DNA of 64,000 nt, taken from assembly GCF_016908785.1 (NCBI RefSeq), contig NZ_JAFBEO010000001.1, forward strand, positions 124,001-188,000, in the 5' to 3' direction. Below the pieces are notes generated by a model. That model was not told the DNA's origin. It made no database searches and was given only the letters and a program-made list of their open reading frames with translations. The translations under genes were made by a program, and so were the position numbers. The first letter of the stretch is position 1. Each line of letters opens with the position of its first letter. This DNA is from Weissella uvarum. Its GTDB lineage: Bacteria; Bacillota; Bacilli; Lactobacillales; Lactobacillaceae. Shown here piece after piece: positions 9,115 through 16,434 of the stretch.

Positions 9115-9425
9115 CTTCGAAGCAATCTTACCACTTTTAACCGCCTTTTTGATTAACATTCCTGGTATACGAAATACCTTAGTTTGCCTGGTTTTTGAAT
9201 TAAGCGGTTTAAGTGCTTAAATACCTTGCTTTGCTGGCAAATTGCGGTCGGCATGCCGTGAATTCATCCGACTAACAGCTTGATACCATTCACTCTTATC
9301 TTTTTAGACTTCGGTTTAAAGCATTTTTCGTTCTTTGAATCCTTACGAAATGAAGAAATATCTCGTTTCGTTTTAATAGATTTCTTGGATAACCATCCTG
9401 GCTTAAATACTGCTTCCCCTTCAAT
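9115..9425 (-). pseudogene. Decayed fragment of a polymorphic toxin gene
   Basis: Translation in shifting frames reproduces the middle of the intact toxin encoded at 23359-25644. The fragment has GWLSKKSIKTKRDISSFRKD and FKPKSKK where the toxin has GRLSKTLLKSKRGGSALRKG and FKPKSKN, and later FRIPGMLIKKAVKSGK where the toxin has FRIPGMLVKKQVKSGK. Nucleotide similarity runs from about 9115 to 9400 against 24000-24290. Frame shifts and a stop (QGI* where the toxin has QGM) show it is dead. The nuclease domain and the N-terminus are missing. Confidence 0.8.
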
Positions 9426-9450
9426 TTTAGTCATATAACATCAATCAATT

Positions 9451-9480
9451 AAAAAACCGCCATCCAAAAGGACGGCGGCC
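9451..9480 (-). terminator. Terminator at the end of the old element remnant
   Basis: Minus-strand stem CCGCCGTCC/GGATGGCGG with a TTTT loop and then TTTTTT. It corresponds in position and sequence to the terminator at 29942-29972 of the intact element. Confidence 0.65.
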
Positions 9481-9594
9481 AAGTTTAATAGGCTAATTTA
9501 TTAAATTTACAACACAGACAGCACGCAAAAGCAACGCAATTAGTTCATCTAACTTATCATACTTTCTGTAAGCAGTTCTATATTAGCCTTGTAT

Positions 9595-9614
9595 ATGGAC
9601 CCAGTGGGACTCGA
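9595..9614. repeat. attL core (direct repeat with attR)
   Basis: ATGGACCCAGTGGGACTCGA, identical to 30134-30153, where it forms the 3' end of tRNA-Arg. Only this tRNA tail is present here, so it is the duplicated attachment site and not a second tRNA gene. The integrase gene ends 94 bp away. Confidence 0.85.
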
Positions 9615-9707
9615 CTGTGACCTCTAAAAACGCCTATATATCGGCATTCTTATGTTAAAGGCATATTACATAACACAAAAATCACTACAATACGGCATAT
9701 AGCATAG

Positions 9708-10877
9708 CTATTTTTTTGCCATAATTTCACTAAACTTATCCGCAACCTCACGTCGAGCTTTAGGTGTCACATCCGCATAAATATTTGCTGTAATTGTAAT
9801 ATCCTTATGACCCAAACGTTCAGCAACCTTCTTTAATTCCACTCCATCCGAAATCAAAAGGCTAGCATGCGTATGCCTAAGTCCATGAAGGTTTAGATGT
9901 GGTAGTTGCTCCTCATGATTTTTATTAAACCAATCTTGAAATCTGTAAAAGCTGTTTGTAATTGAAGTTCGCGCATACGGAAATACAAAATCTTCAGTTT
10001 GAATTGGAGTACCACTTTTAAAACCTTCTAGCAGTTGTGCTTTGTGCCAGTCTTTAAGCTTATTGTGTGTTACTTTATCTATTTCTATAACCCTAACACC
10101 ATCCCCATTTTTCAATCCACTTTCATATTTCCTTGTGCCATCTCCTAAGTATGTCATACGTCCATTAAGTGTTAACAAATTGTTAGCAAAATCCACGTTT
10201 TGCCACTGCAAACCTAACAGCTCGCCGATTCGCATACCCGTACGTAATAGGACAGTGTACACTGCTTTATACATTGGCTTATCATCATAATATTCATTAA
10301 ATCCAGCTTCAAATAATTGAGCCTGGCCCTCGTTGTAGTATTTGACTTTCCTTGTCTGAGCTTTTTTAGGTCGAACTTTACGGATATGATCCAATGGATT
10401 TTCATCGCACTTAATATGTTCACTATCCACGGCATATTTAAACACTTGGCTAGCATAGCCTAGCATTTTCGTGGCTGTAACATACTTTGCTAAAAACACA
10501 TTCACACGATCCTGCACCTCTTTACGCGTCATCCGTTCTAAATACATCCCACCAAACAATTCGGGCTGTAAAAGATGTAACTTAAAATATTGTTCCGTTT
10601 TATCTACAGTAGATTGCGTAAAACCTTGTTGTTTATATATATCAAACCACTCCTCAAAAGCTTCATCAAAAGTGTAATGTTGCTGTACTTTTGGTTTATC
10701 CCATTCAGGGACAAGCTCCCCCGTTTCAACATCCGTGATTAGCTGTGCCTCTTTTAGTCTTGCTTCTCGCATAGTTTCACACGTTGCATACTTGGTTTTA
10801 CGCTTACCAGTTATATGATCATAGCCAACATACACCCGTACTTGATACTTCCCATTTTTCTTTTTCGTAATTGCCAT
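9708..10877 (-). CDS. Tyrosine-type site-specific integrase
   Basis: 389 residues, standard for phage integrases. An N-terminal AP2-like arm-binding domain (KNGKYQVRVYVGYDHITGKRK) is followed by a SAM-like core-binding domain and a C-terminal catalytic domain with LLRTGMRIGELLGLQW (first Arg), HGLRHTHASLL (H-x-x-R), LGHKDITITANIYADV (His and the nucleophile Tyr). It sits against attL and reads towards it. A good AAAGGAAC ribosome binding site precedes ATG at 10877. It should recombine the 20-bp core in tRNA-Arg. It appears intact. Confidence 0.95.
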   Translation of the reverse strand: MAITKKKNGKYQVRVYVGYDHITGKRKTKYATCETMREARLKEAQLITDVETGELVPEWDKPKVQQHYTFDEAFEEWFDIYKQQGFTQSTVDKTEQYFKLHLLQPELFGGMYLERMTRKEVQDRVNVFLAKYVTATKMLGYASQVFKYAVDSEHIKCDENPLDHIRKVRPKKAQTRKVKYYNEGQAQLFEAGFNEYYDDKPMYKAVYTVLLRTGMRIGELLGLQWQNVDFANNLLTLNGRMTYLGDGTRKYESGLKNGDGVRVIEIDKVTHNKLKDWHKAQLLEGFKSGTPIQTEDFVFPYARTSITNSFYRFQDWFNKNHEEQLPHLNLHGLRHTHASLLISDGVELKKVAERLGHKDITITANIYADVTPKARREVADKFSEIMAKK

Positions 10878-11436
10878 ATTTCTATGTTCCTTTCACAGCC
10901 TACCAAGCTATGTATTCCATTAAATGGATAGGATGAAACAGGTTAATCACATCTAAGATATTCGGTTATTAATCAAAAATTGGGGATGTATCCTGACATT
11001 TCGAACACCCTAAAGAAAGGTATTATTTATTGCCACCTCTGCCAAAACACAGTGCTTTTTAGCGTACTCCTTACAAAATAAGGTCATACATAGCAGCGAT
11101 AAATGCCTATATATCAACACTTTAATCATGCAGTAAAGTGCTCACCATAGTCTAAGCATTGATATATCAACGTTTATAGCGTCTCAACATGCTAACTCTG
11201 TTCTAAAAACACGGCATATAACCGCACTTTTTAAAACTAGAATGCCTTTATATCAACGTTTCTAGCAAGGTATCCCCCCTAGAAAAAAGTTTTGAAAATT
11301 CAACATTTTTGTAAGACGGCGAACTGTGTGCGCTCCTTTTTGTTGACAACCATAGGGGGGTTAAATATTTAGCGCCTCATATTCGTTACTCAACTTCAAC
11401 TGATGACAATACGACATAACTTATCTATAAAATTCG
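10878..11436. other. Non-coding region with candidate integrase arm sites
   Basis: No gene found. Copies of a motif close to ATGCCTATATATCAACG occur at 11102-11120, 11157-11176 and 11242-11260, with further copies at 9631-9648 and 30081-30100 near the two attachment sites. An inverted CCCCCTA/TAGGGGG pair lies at about 11275 and 11353, and a plus-strand TTGACA/TATTTA promoter-like pair with 17-bp spacing at about 11343-11371. Confidence 0.45.
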
Positions 11437-11988
11437 TTAGTTAATATGATGTGTTTTTTCAAAAGTTTGGCGCTGTTCAGGACTCATCGCTCGTTCCTGA
11501 TCAGGAGTTGGGTGACTCGAAGGGTCGTTAGCAATTTGACTAAGTTGTTCCTCGGCCGATAGATTGACCCCATTTGACTGTGGTTTTAGTCCTGGCCTAT
11601 CCGTTGCTTTGCGACCATCTTCCCAACCCCGTACAAAATTTCCACCCACATTAATACCAGGAGACGCTTGCCCAATAAACCCAACACGATTATCTTCCTT
11701 ACCTATCTCAACACCCGCTGCATAACCTTTACTGTAAGAATCATCCACTTCTGAACCACTTCCTTGTTGCTGTGTATCATCTATGGTATTACTCTCATCA
11801 GACACATGTTCTGTCGATACTTCTGTATCATTTTCTTCTGCACTCTTGCTTTCCGAACTCGATTGTTTTGGTGCCACTTGTACATCAGTATCTGGATTAT
11901 CTTTTGAACTTACGTGCTCATATCCGATATATGCACCCATTCCGATAATCGCAACTCCTGCTAATGCAAATACTAATTTTTTCATCAT
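11437..11988 (-). CDS. Small exported or membrane-anchored protein
   Basis: 183 residues. An N-terminal signal/anchor (MMKKLVFALAGVAIIGMGAYIGYEH) has no lipobox cysteine. It is followed by a Ser/Glu/Asp-rich low-complexity linker (about 35-85) and a small domain with YSKGYAAGVEIGKED and FVRGWEDGRKA, related Gly/aromatic motifs. Function is not recognised. In several temperate phages of Gram-positive bacteria the slot between integrase and repressor holds membrane-anchored superinfection-exclusion proteins, so that role is possible but only by position. Confidence 0.6.
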   Translation of the reverse strand: MMKKLVFALAGVAIIGMGAYIGYEHVSSKDNPDTDVQVAPKQSSSESKSAEENDTEVSTEHVSDESNTIDDTQQQGSGSEVDDSYSKGYAAGVEIGKEDNRVGFIGQASPGINVGGNFVRGWEDGRKATDRPGLKPQSNGVNLSAEEQLSQIANDPSSHPTPDQERAMSPEQRQTFEKTHHIN

Positions 11989-12017
11989 TTCTTACCTCAC
12001 TATACGTCACCGGAACT

Positions 12018-12359
12018 TTAGCTAGTTAAATCAGAACTCTCTTTAATCATATTAATTAACTCGCTCTCTGACACGTCTGTATCATTAACATGTACCGTAT
12101 TCCAGTGCTCTTTGTTCATATGATAACCAGCCCCAACGCCTCTTAATAGTCTCATTTGTTGCCCATGCTCAATGGTTAACTTCAAATCAATCAGCAACTC
12201 ATCATCTTTTTCAAACACTAGCGCAATAATCTTGTTATTGCTTTCATGCTTAATGACATGCCACACAATTTTTTCATGACTATTGTCTTTATTGAACGGA
12301 AACGATTCGTAACCGTCTGTATTATCAATTACCAACTGCACCAAGTTTTTTAAGTTCAT
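12018..12359 (-). CDS. MmcQ/YjbR-family protein
   Basis: 113 residues. The C-terminal GYHMNKEHWNTVHVN followed by ESELINMIKESSDLT matches the conserved end of the MmcQ/YjbR family (a CyaY-like fold, double-wing DNA-binding type); the N-terminal half has the expected WHVIKHESNNKIIALV strands. Biochemical role of the family is poorly known. A GGGGATGAG site precedes ATG at 12359. It lies downstream of the hairpin array on the same strand as the repressor. Confidence 0.7.
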   Translation of the reverse strand: MNLKNLVQLVIDNTDGYESFPFNKDNSHEKIVWHVIKHESNNKIIALVFEKDDELLIDLKLTIEHGQQMRLLRGVGAGYHMNKEHWNTVHVNDTDVSESELINMIKESSDLTS

Positions 12360-12395
12360 AACTCATCCCCTTTATCGTCATGGGTGCACCTTGAA

Positions 12396-12868
12396 GTACG
12401 CCCATAAAAATCCCTTAGTTACGTCTGTTATTGAACGGGCGTACCTCAGCTAATATCGTGGGCGCAAATCTGCGCCGTCTAATACATAACAATCTCTCGG
12501 ATCAAATCCGAGCCCGCCAAATTAACAGGTCAACCAAGATCGGATACATCTCATCCCCACTAATGGACGACATGCTTAGCTAAATAGGTCTGCGCAAAAG
12601 TTCGCAACCTTAAATCTCGCGGTCCAAATCTGGACTGCCAAATTAAACGGTCGGCGGAAGTGTCCGCCTACCTCATCACCAACGCAAATTTGCTTCGGCC
12701 CAAATCTGGTCCGAGTAAATTAAACAAGTGTCGGTAATATTGCTGACACCCTAAATTGCTAATGCTATCCAATGGCGCGTTGGTTTATAAACAGAGGTCG
12801 TGAATTGCGACCCCAGTTCGTAAGGGAGATGGTGACTTGCCACCCCCCTTTTTACTCAAAAATGAGTA
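12396..12868. repeat. Array of about twelve short hairpins in degenerate ~70-bp units
   Basis: Stems with loops of 3-8 bases occur at 12461-12476 (GGCGCA/TGCGCC), 12496-12512 (CTCGGAT/ATCCGAG), 12591-12606, 12620-12637, 12653-12668 (GGCGGA/TCCGCC), 12684-12693, 12696-12713, 12728-12749, 12796-12812, 12831-12844 and 12853-12868, plus an open pair GTACGCCC/GGGCGTAC at 12396 and 12437. Three linkers are alike: GCCAAATTAACAGG, GCCAAATTAAACGG and GTAAATTAAACAAG. Several loops contain AAATCTG. No reading frame or T-runs are present. It may be a structured RNA, a set of protein-binding sites or recombination sites. Confidence 0.6.
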
Positions 12869-13103
12869 TTCGCCCGATTTGGTGTAAACCTTATTCCAAG
12901 CTCCGGGAGGAGACTACTAACGAATAGTTAAGCGCGAGGATTTCATCCACATTCAAATCAAAATTTTATTTTGATTTGAGTATCACTTATAAAATCTACG
13001 TCAATACCATACGTATCCAAGTAATACTTTGTTCGTTCTTTTTGCCTATCATTTTCAAAAAAAATTATCTGGTAAATCAATATTATTGTTTGCTTGTGCT
13101 TCT

Positions 13104-13679
13104 TTAATCATTTTTTTCAATATATTTAGCCCGTTCAATTGCCTTATCTGATTGTTTAATCTCCTCATTTATAATAGAACTCACAGACTCTTCAACAGAA
13201 ATTAACCAATCCCATTTAGTCCCTTCTTCATCACCTCTATCGTTTGAATATGTAATATCTATAGCAAGCAAGATATCATCTAACAATTTATCAACTGAAT
13301 TACGATCTTCAATATTCGCCAATTTCTGATTCAGATCATCAAAGTGCATAATATTTAATATTTGTGACAATTCATCTGATCGACCTCCTTGCAGACGTGA
13401 AGTTGAGGCTTCTTCATCTTCCTTGATTGATACTGAAGAATATTCTTTTTTTGGGTAATTAATATATTTTTCATCCCAACTATTTTTTACATCAGTTATT
13501 CCTTGCAAGTAACCAACATCAACATCAAAATAAGCAGCTAATTTTTTCCAAGTTTGAAGCTTGGGCTCACGATCTCCTCGCTCATAATTTGAATAAGTAT
13601 TGGTTGGTATCCCTGCACCTTCACTAACATCTTTTTGTGTCAATCCATTTTCTTTTCTAACTTCTTTCAATCTGTTCAT
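13104..13679 (-). CDS. CI-type phage repressor (XRE HTH)
   Basis: 191 residues. The N-terminal XRE helix-turn-helix reads MNRLKEVRKENGLTQKDVSEGAGIPTNTYSNYERGDREPKLQTWKK split over residues 1-46; the rest is an acidic, mostly helical C-terminal part without the Ala-Gly cleavage and Ser-Lys catalytic signature of LexA-like repressors. It therefore probably responds to an anti-repressor or protease rather than autocleavage, as Stl-type satellite repressors do. ATG at 13679 has GGCGGT upstream; TTG at 13694 is an alternative. It faces the cro-like gene across three operators. Confidence 0.8.
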   Translation of the reverse strand: MNRLKEVRKENGLTQKDVSEGAGIPTNTYSNYERGDREPKLQTWKKLAAYFDVDVGYLQGITDVKNSWDEKYINYPKKEYSSVSIKEDEEASTSRLQGGRSDELSQILNIMHFDDLNQKLANIEDRNSVDKLLDDILLAIDITYSNDRGDEEGTKWDWLISVEESVSSIINEEIKQSDKAIERAKYIEKND

Positions 13680-13731
13680 CGATTTAACCGCCAATTTCTA
13701 AACTACATATTTACAATTTATTATAGCATAA

Positions 13732-13806
13732 TACCCCAATTTGAAAAATAATGATTGATTTTCGTTTTGGGGTGTTTTATTATTTGCTTACACCCCATTT
13801 TGAAAA
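13732..13806. promoter_or_regulatory. Three-copy repressor operator of the lysogeny switch
   Basis: Three 16-bp copies of a site near CACCCCATTTTGAAAA: 13732-13747 (TACCCCAATTTGAAAA), 13759-13774 in reverse (TTTTCGTTTTGGGGTG) and 13791-13806 (CACCCCATTTTGAAAA). Centres are 27 and 32 bp apart. They overlap the rightward promoter and the start region of the leftward one, the arrangement expected for CI/Cro control. Confidence 0.75.
13755..13783 (+). promoter_or_regulatory. Rightward early promoter
   Basis: TTGATT and TATTAT are separated by 17 bp; operator 2 covers the spacer. It would drive the cro-like gene and the replication module. On the other strand a TATAAT box at about 13721-13726 likely serves the repressor gene. 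Confidence 0.65.
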
Positions 13807-13825
13807 CACGAAAGGAAGTTAACAA

Positions 13826-14032
13826 ATGCAAGCGATTATTACACAAGCACAGCAAAACGCTTTACTCAAAAAGCAGGCCTTAAATCGACTGTCCCGTACC
13901 GCGTTAGCGAATGAACTAGAATTATCTCGCCCGACTGTACAAGCAGTTCTGGATACAGAGCCCCCTTTTGCAGTTAATAGCAAAACGTTCACAGCCGTGA
14001 ATAATTGGTTAATCGAACAACTAGACAACTAA
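13826..14032 (+). CDS. Cro-like HTH regulator
   Basis: 68 residues, beginning MQAIITQAQQNALLKKQ, with a helix-turn-helix in SRTALANELELSRPTVQAVLD. It is the first gene rightwards of the switch, 20 bp after operator 3, with AAAGGAAG ribosome binding site. By position and size it is the Cro/Str counterpart that counters the CI-type repressor; the pairing is inferred. Confidence 0.7.
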   Translation: MQAIITQAQQNALLKKQALNRLSRTALANELELSRPTVQAVLDTEPPFAVNSKTFTAVNNWLIEQLDN

Positions 14033-14065
14033 ATCATACAAATCAGCCTACCAAGCATATGTAAA

Positions 14066-14099
14066 ACAAAAAAACGCCACCTCCATAAAGAGATGGCGC
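14066..14099 (-). terminator. Minus-oriented terminator hairpin ahead of the Rha-like gene
   Basis: CGCCACCTC pairs with GAGATGGCG; on the minus strand it is followed by a run of seven T. No minus-strand gene ends here, so it may block antisense transcription or act as a leader structure. Similar hairpins lie at 14837-14873 and 20812-20839. Confidence 0.5.
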
Positions 14100-14130
14100 T
14101 CACATAACAATGTCCAGGAGGAATTATACC

Positions 14131-14658
14131 ATGAATACAGATCTCGTATTTTACCACAATTTAAAAGATGAACCATATACAACTGTTTCCATTATAGAAA
14201 AGTTTACTAAAAACTCACGTCACTCAATTATGCAATTAATTAACCGTCACAAAAACAAACTTGAAGAGCTGGGAGTTTTGGCATTTGAAATGCGTAAACC
14301 TCTCAAAGGTTCAAAAGGTGGTCGCCCAATCAAAGAAATTCATTTAAATGAAGATCAAGCAACCTTTCTAATAACGTTACTAGATAATACGCCCACGGTT
14401 GTTAATTTCAAGTTTGCTCTTGTTACTGCATTCAGACAAGCAAAACAAGAATTAGTTAATCAACAAGTTCTACTAGAACGTAATCACCAAACTAATAAGG
14501 ATTTAGGCGAAGTCATTAAAGCACACTTCCCCGACAATCCATTTATGTACAGCACGTTCCACAATCTAGCATACAAGGTTGCCATCGGCATGAACTCGAA
14601 ACAGGTCAAACAAGCCCGTAATGTGACTAATGCCCAAGACGCACTCACATCAAGGTAG
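14131..14658 (+). CDS. Rha-family phage regulatory protein, probably frame-shifted at its C-terminus
   Basis: 175 residues as read. The N-terminal half (TVSIIEKFTKNSRHSIMQLINRHKNKLEELG followed by KGGRPIKEIHLNEDQATFLITLL) matches the Rha regulator domain of phages, which acts on lysis-lysogeny or infection control. ATG at 14131 follows AGGAGG. After ALTSR the frame stops at 14658, but another frame runs on without a break to 14747 (KVERYRTIIANLIELGMDYPQIKQQ), which has the sequence of a natural continuation. A one- or two-base change near 14650 therefore most likely removed the last about 31 residues. Confidence 0.75.
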   Translation: MNTDLVFYHNLKDEPYTTVSIIEKFTKNSRHSIMQLINRHKNKLEELGVLAFEMRKPLKGSKGGRPIKEIHLNEDQATFLITLLDNTPTVVNFKFALVTAFRQAKQELVNQQVLLERNHQTNKDLGEVIKAHFPDNPFMYSTFHNLAYKVAIGMNSKQVKQARNVTNAQDALTSR

Positions 14659-14836
14659 AGCGTTACCGCACCATTATCGCTAATTTAATTGAATTGGGGA
14701 TGGACTACCCACAAATCAAACAGCAGTTAACACTCGTTACACAGTAGACACTGCGGTATCTACTTAGACATGGAAAACATGTATCAGCTTATTATCTCAT
14801 TAATAAATCCGACCAAATTTAACGTGTCCCAAACAC

Positions 14837-14873
14837 AAAAAGCGACCTAGGCATTACGAAGACCTAGACCGCT
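14837..14873 (-). terminator. Minus-oriented hairpin ahead of the HTH gene
   Basis: AGCGACCTAGG pairs (with G-T pairs) with CCTAGACCGCT; T-run on the minus strand. Same layout as the hairpin at 14066. Confidence 0.4.
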
Positions 14874-14923
14874 TACATACCTCTCACAGAGGTACTAACC
14901 AACTATGAAAGGAACATTTTACT

Positions 14924-15295
14924 ATGACATCTAATATTGTAACACTTCATGGCGCTATGGTGGCTAATCAAACACATACCGCCCAATTGGCTGATGTTTC
15001 TGTCATGACAATTATTAATTGGACAAAACAAGGCAAATTACACCCCCATATCGAAGGAGGCACCAAACTCTATGATTTAGATGAACTCATCACGCTCATT
15101 CGGCCACGTAATCCCCACAGCCGACGAAGTTATTTAATTGCAGACATCCCCGATTATCAGAACTTTATTGCACATATTGTCGGGGATGTTACCCAACAAG
15201 TTAAAGATAGTCTACTATCCGACAACGTAGCGTTATCTAAAGAACAAACGAACACCATTATTATGGACGCCGTCAAGAAAGGACTGGACACATGA
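14924..15295 (+). CDS. HTH protein, excisionase/MerR-like
   Basis: 123 residues. The N-terminal part HTAQLADVSVMTIINWTKQGKLHPHIEGGTKLYDLDELI is a winged HTH of the excisionase/MerR type (helix, W.. .GKL.P, then a D/E-rich recognition end). A longer C-terminal helical part follows. AAAGGAAC precedes the ATG. It could act as excisionase or as a plain regulator; position after the switch suits Xis. Confidence 0.6.
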   Translation: MTSNIVTLHGAMVANQTHTAQLADVSVMTIINWTKQGKLHPHIEGGTKLYDLDELITLIRPRNPHSRRSYLIADIPDYQNFIAHIVGDVTQQVKDSLLSDNVALSKEQTNTIIMDAVKKGLDT

Positions 15296-15312
15296 CTCCG
15301 TAAGCCCAACAT

Positions 15313-15450
15313 ATGAGTAACAAATTTATTTTAGAACTGATGGATAACTGTGAAGTGATTAATCACGCTGACTTATCCGAACAAAAGAAAGTCGCTAATT
15401 TTAAAGCCTTATGGCACCAACTAGACGGTTGGGCAGTAAAAGGAAAATAA
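15313..15450 (+). CDS. Small phage-type protein, 45 residues
   Basis: Reads MSNKFILELMDNCEVINHAD and then a Lys/Trp-containing helical end. It is close-packed between the HTH gene and a pseudogene on the same strand, as in early phage operons, but no convincing ribosome binding site is seen. Function unknown. Confidence 0.45.
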   Translation: MSNKFILELMDNCEVINHADLSEQKKVANFKALWHQLDGWAVKGK

Positions 15451-15453
15451 ACT

Positions 15454-15709
15454 ATGCATGTATCCCTACTTGAACTTACAGAGTACGCGCTCGCCTTTTT
15501 AAACTCAAGTGAAGCTATTTTTTTACTCCCCTAATCTTAATGCGACTGCATAACGCTTTTTAAACTGTTTAACTGATTTAGATCGTAAGAGCTTATCAAT
15601 GATTGAAATTCACGATTTAATTTTAGCTTGCACCGTGCTCCCTTGGCACAAAGAACCAACCACACAACAACTCACGGCATTCATTCTAGGAGGTACCCAA
15701 TATGCCTAA
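15454..15709 (+). pseudogene. Broken small early gene
   Basis: Starts MHVSLLELTEYALAFLNSSEA and runs into a stop after the seven-T run at about 15517-15523. One base shift restores YSPNLNATA, then a TAA, then an open stretch RFLNCLTDLDRKSLSMIEIHDLILACTVLPW to TAA at 15709. At least one frameshift and one nonsense mutation are needed to explain it. The end overlaps the next start, as intact phage genes do. Confidence 0.7.
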
Positions 15710-16052
15710 ATTAAGCAAACTGCAACAAGCCGTTTATGATTTACTGCCTAAAGGTGCTGAGCGACCACGACCACAAGATGAATTAATTTACCTACTGGAA
15801 CAAAGCGAGCAATTCAAAGTGACGCCTCGCTTGGTTAGTCAAATTATCAACGATTTAATCCTTAAAAATCAGAGCCAAATTGGCTCAAGTCGTAATGAAC
15901 CAACAGGCTATTACTTAATTGAGACCCCACAAGAATTACAGAATGCCGTACGTCCATTAAGTCGACAAGCAAATGCTGAATTAAAACGAGTTGATACCTT
16001 ACTTCAAATTGATTTAACAGAATTTTGGTCAAAAGAAAAAGCCGATGTGTGA
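15702..16052 (+). CDS. Small winged-helix-like protein
   Basis: 116 residues, MPKLSKLQQAVYDLLPKGAE at the start. The spacing of helices and the segment VTPRLVSQIINDLILKNQSQIGS followed by TGYYLIETPQEL looks like a winged helix with a beta hairpin. Strong AGGAGG site 8 bases upstream. Possibly a regulator or replication accessory factor; no firm family. Confidence 0.5.
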   Translation: MPKLSKLQQAVYDLLPKGAERPRPQDELIYLLEQSEQFKVTPRLVSQIINDLILKNQSQIGSSRNEPTGYYLIETPQELQNAVRPLSRQANAELKRVDTLLQIDLTEFWSKEKADV

Positions 16053-16148
16053 AACGGAAGAAACACAACCAGCTTATTATTCTCGTTATTAGCATCCGAC
16101 CAAAGTTGCCTAATAACACACTCTTAGCTTTTAAGGAGCAAATTAATT

Positions 16149-16434
16149 ATGCATGAAGATAAACAAAATAACAACCATATATCAACAAACGGTAGAGTTA
16201 GGGGCACTCGTGAATATCTTGATTTATATCTACACCCTTGGAACAACGACCGCATATTTTTTTATATGCATGCAATCGTCACAGCTACACTAATTTTTGA
16301 AAACAATGCAAATGACTCCATAACACGTATGGTTAGCATTTTAAATAATCGTCTTGACTCCCCCTTTAAAACAAGATGAACAAGAATACGCACTGAACCT
16401 TTTACTGGAAGGTATTCGTAGGGGGCTTTTATGA
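16149..16434 (+). pseudogene. Small early gene with a frameshift in a C-run
   Basis: As read it stops after 76 residues (16379). If the five-C run at 16360-16364 had one C less, the frame would continue as SPLKQDEQEYALNLLLEGIRRGLL to a TGA that overlaps the ATG of the next gene (ATGA at 16431). That coupling strongly suggests the longer form is the ancestral one. Function unknown; helical and Leu-rich end. Confidence 0.6.

Larger units (their letters stand above)
9451..9614. repeat. Homologue of the element right end, left of attL
   Basis: The stretch parallels 29942-30153: a hairpin beginning AAAAAACCGCCA, then AAGTTTAATAGGCTAATTT (AAGCTTAGTAGGCTAATTT in the other copy), an A- and CA-rich segment with several ACGCAA words, and finally the att core. 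This is the right end of a sibling element that occupied the tRNA site earlier. Confidence 0.7.

Noticed and set aside
9595-9614. A second tRNA-Arg gene
   Set aside because: Only the last 20 bases of the tRNA are present; it is the duplicated attachment site.
12018-12868. Type III toxin-antitoxin system (RNA repeats plus toxin)
   Set aside because: The repeats are hairpins in long irregular units, not short pseudoknot repeats ending in a terminator, and the downstream MmcQ/YjbR protein does not resemble ToxN, CptN or TenpN.
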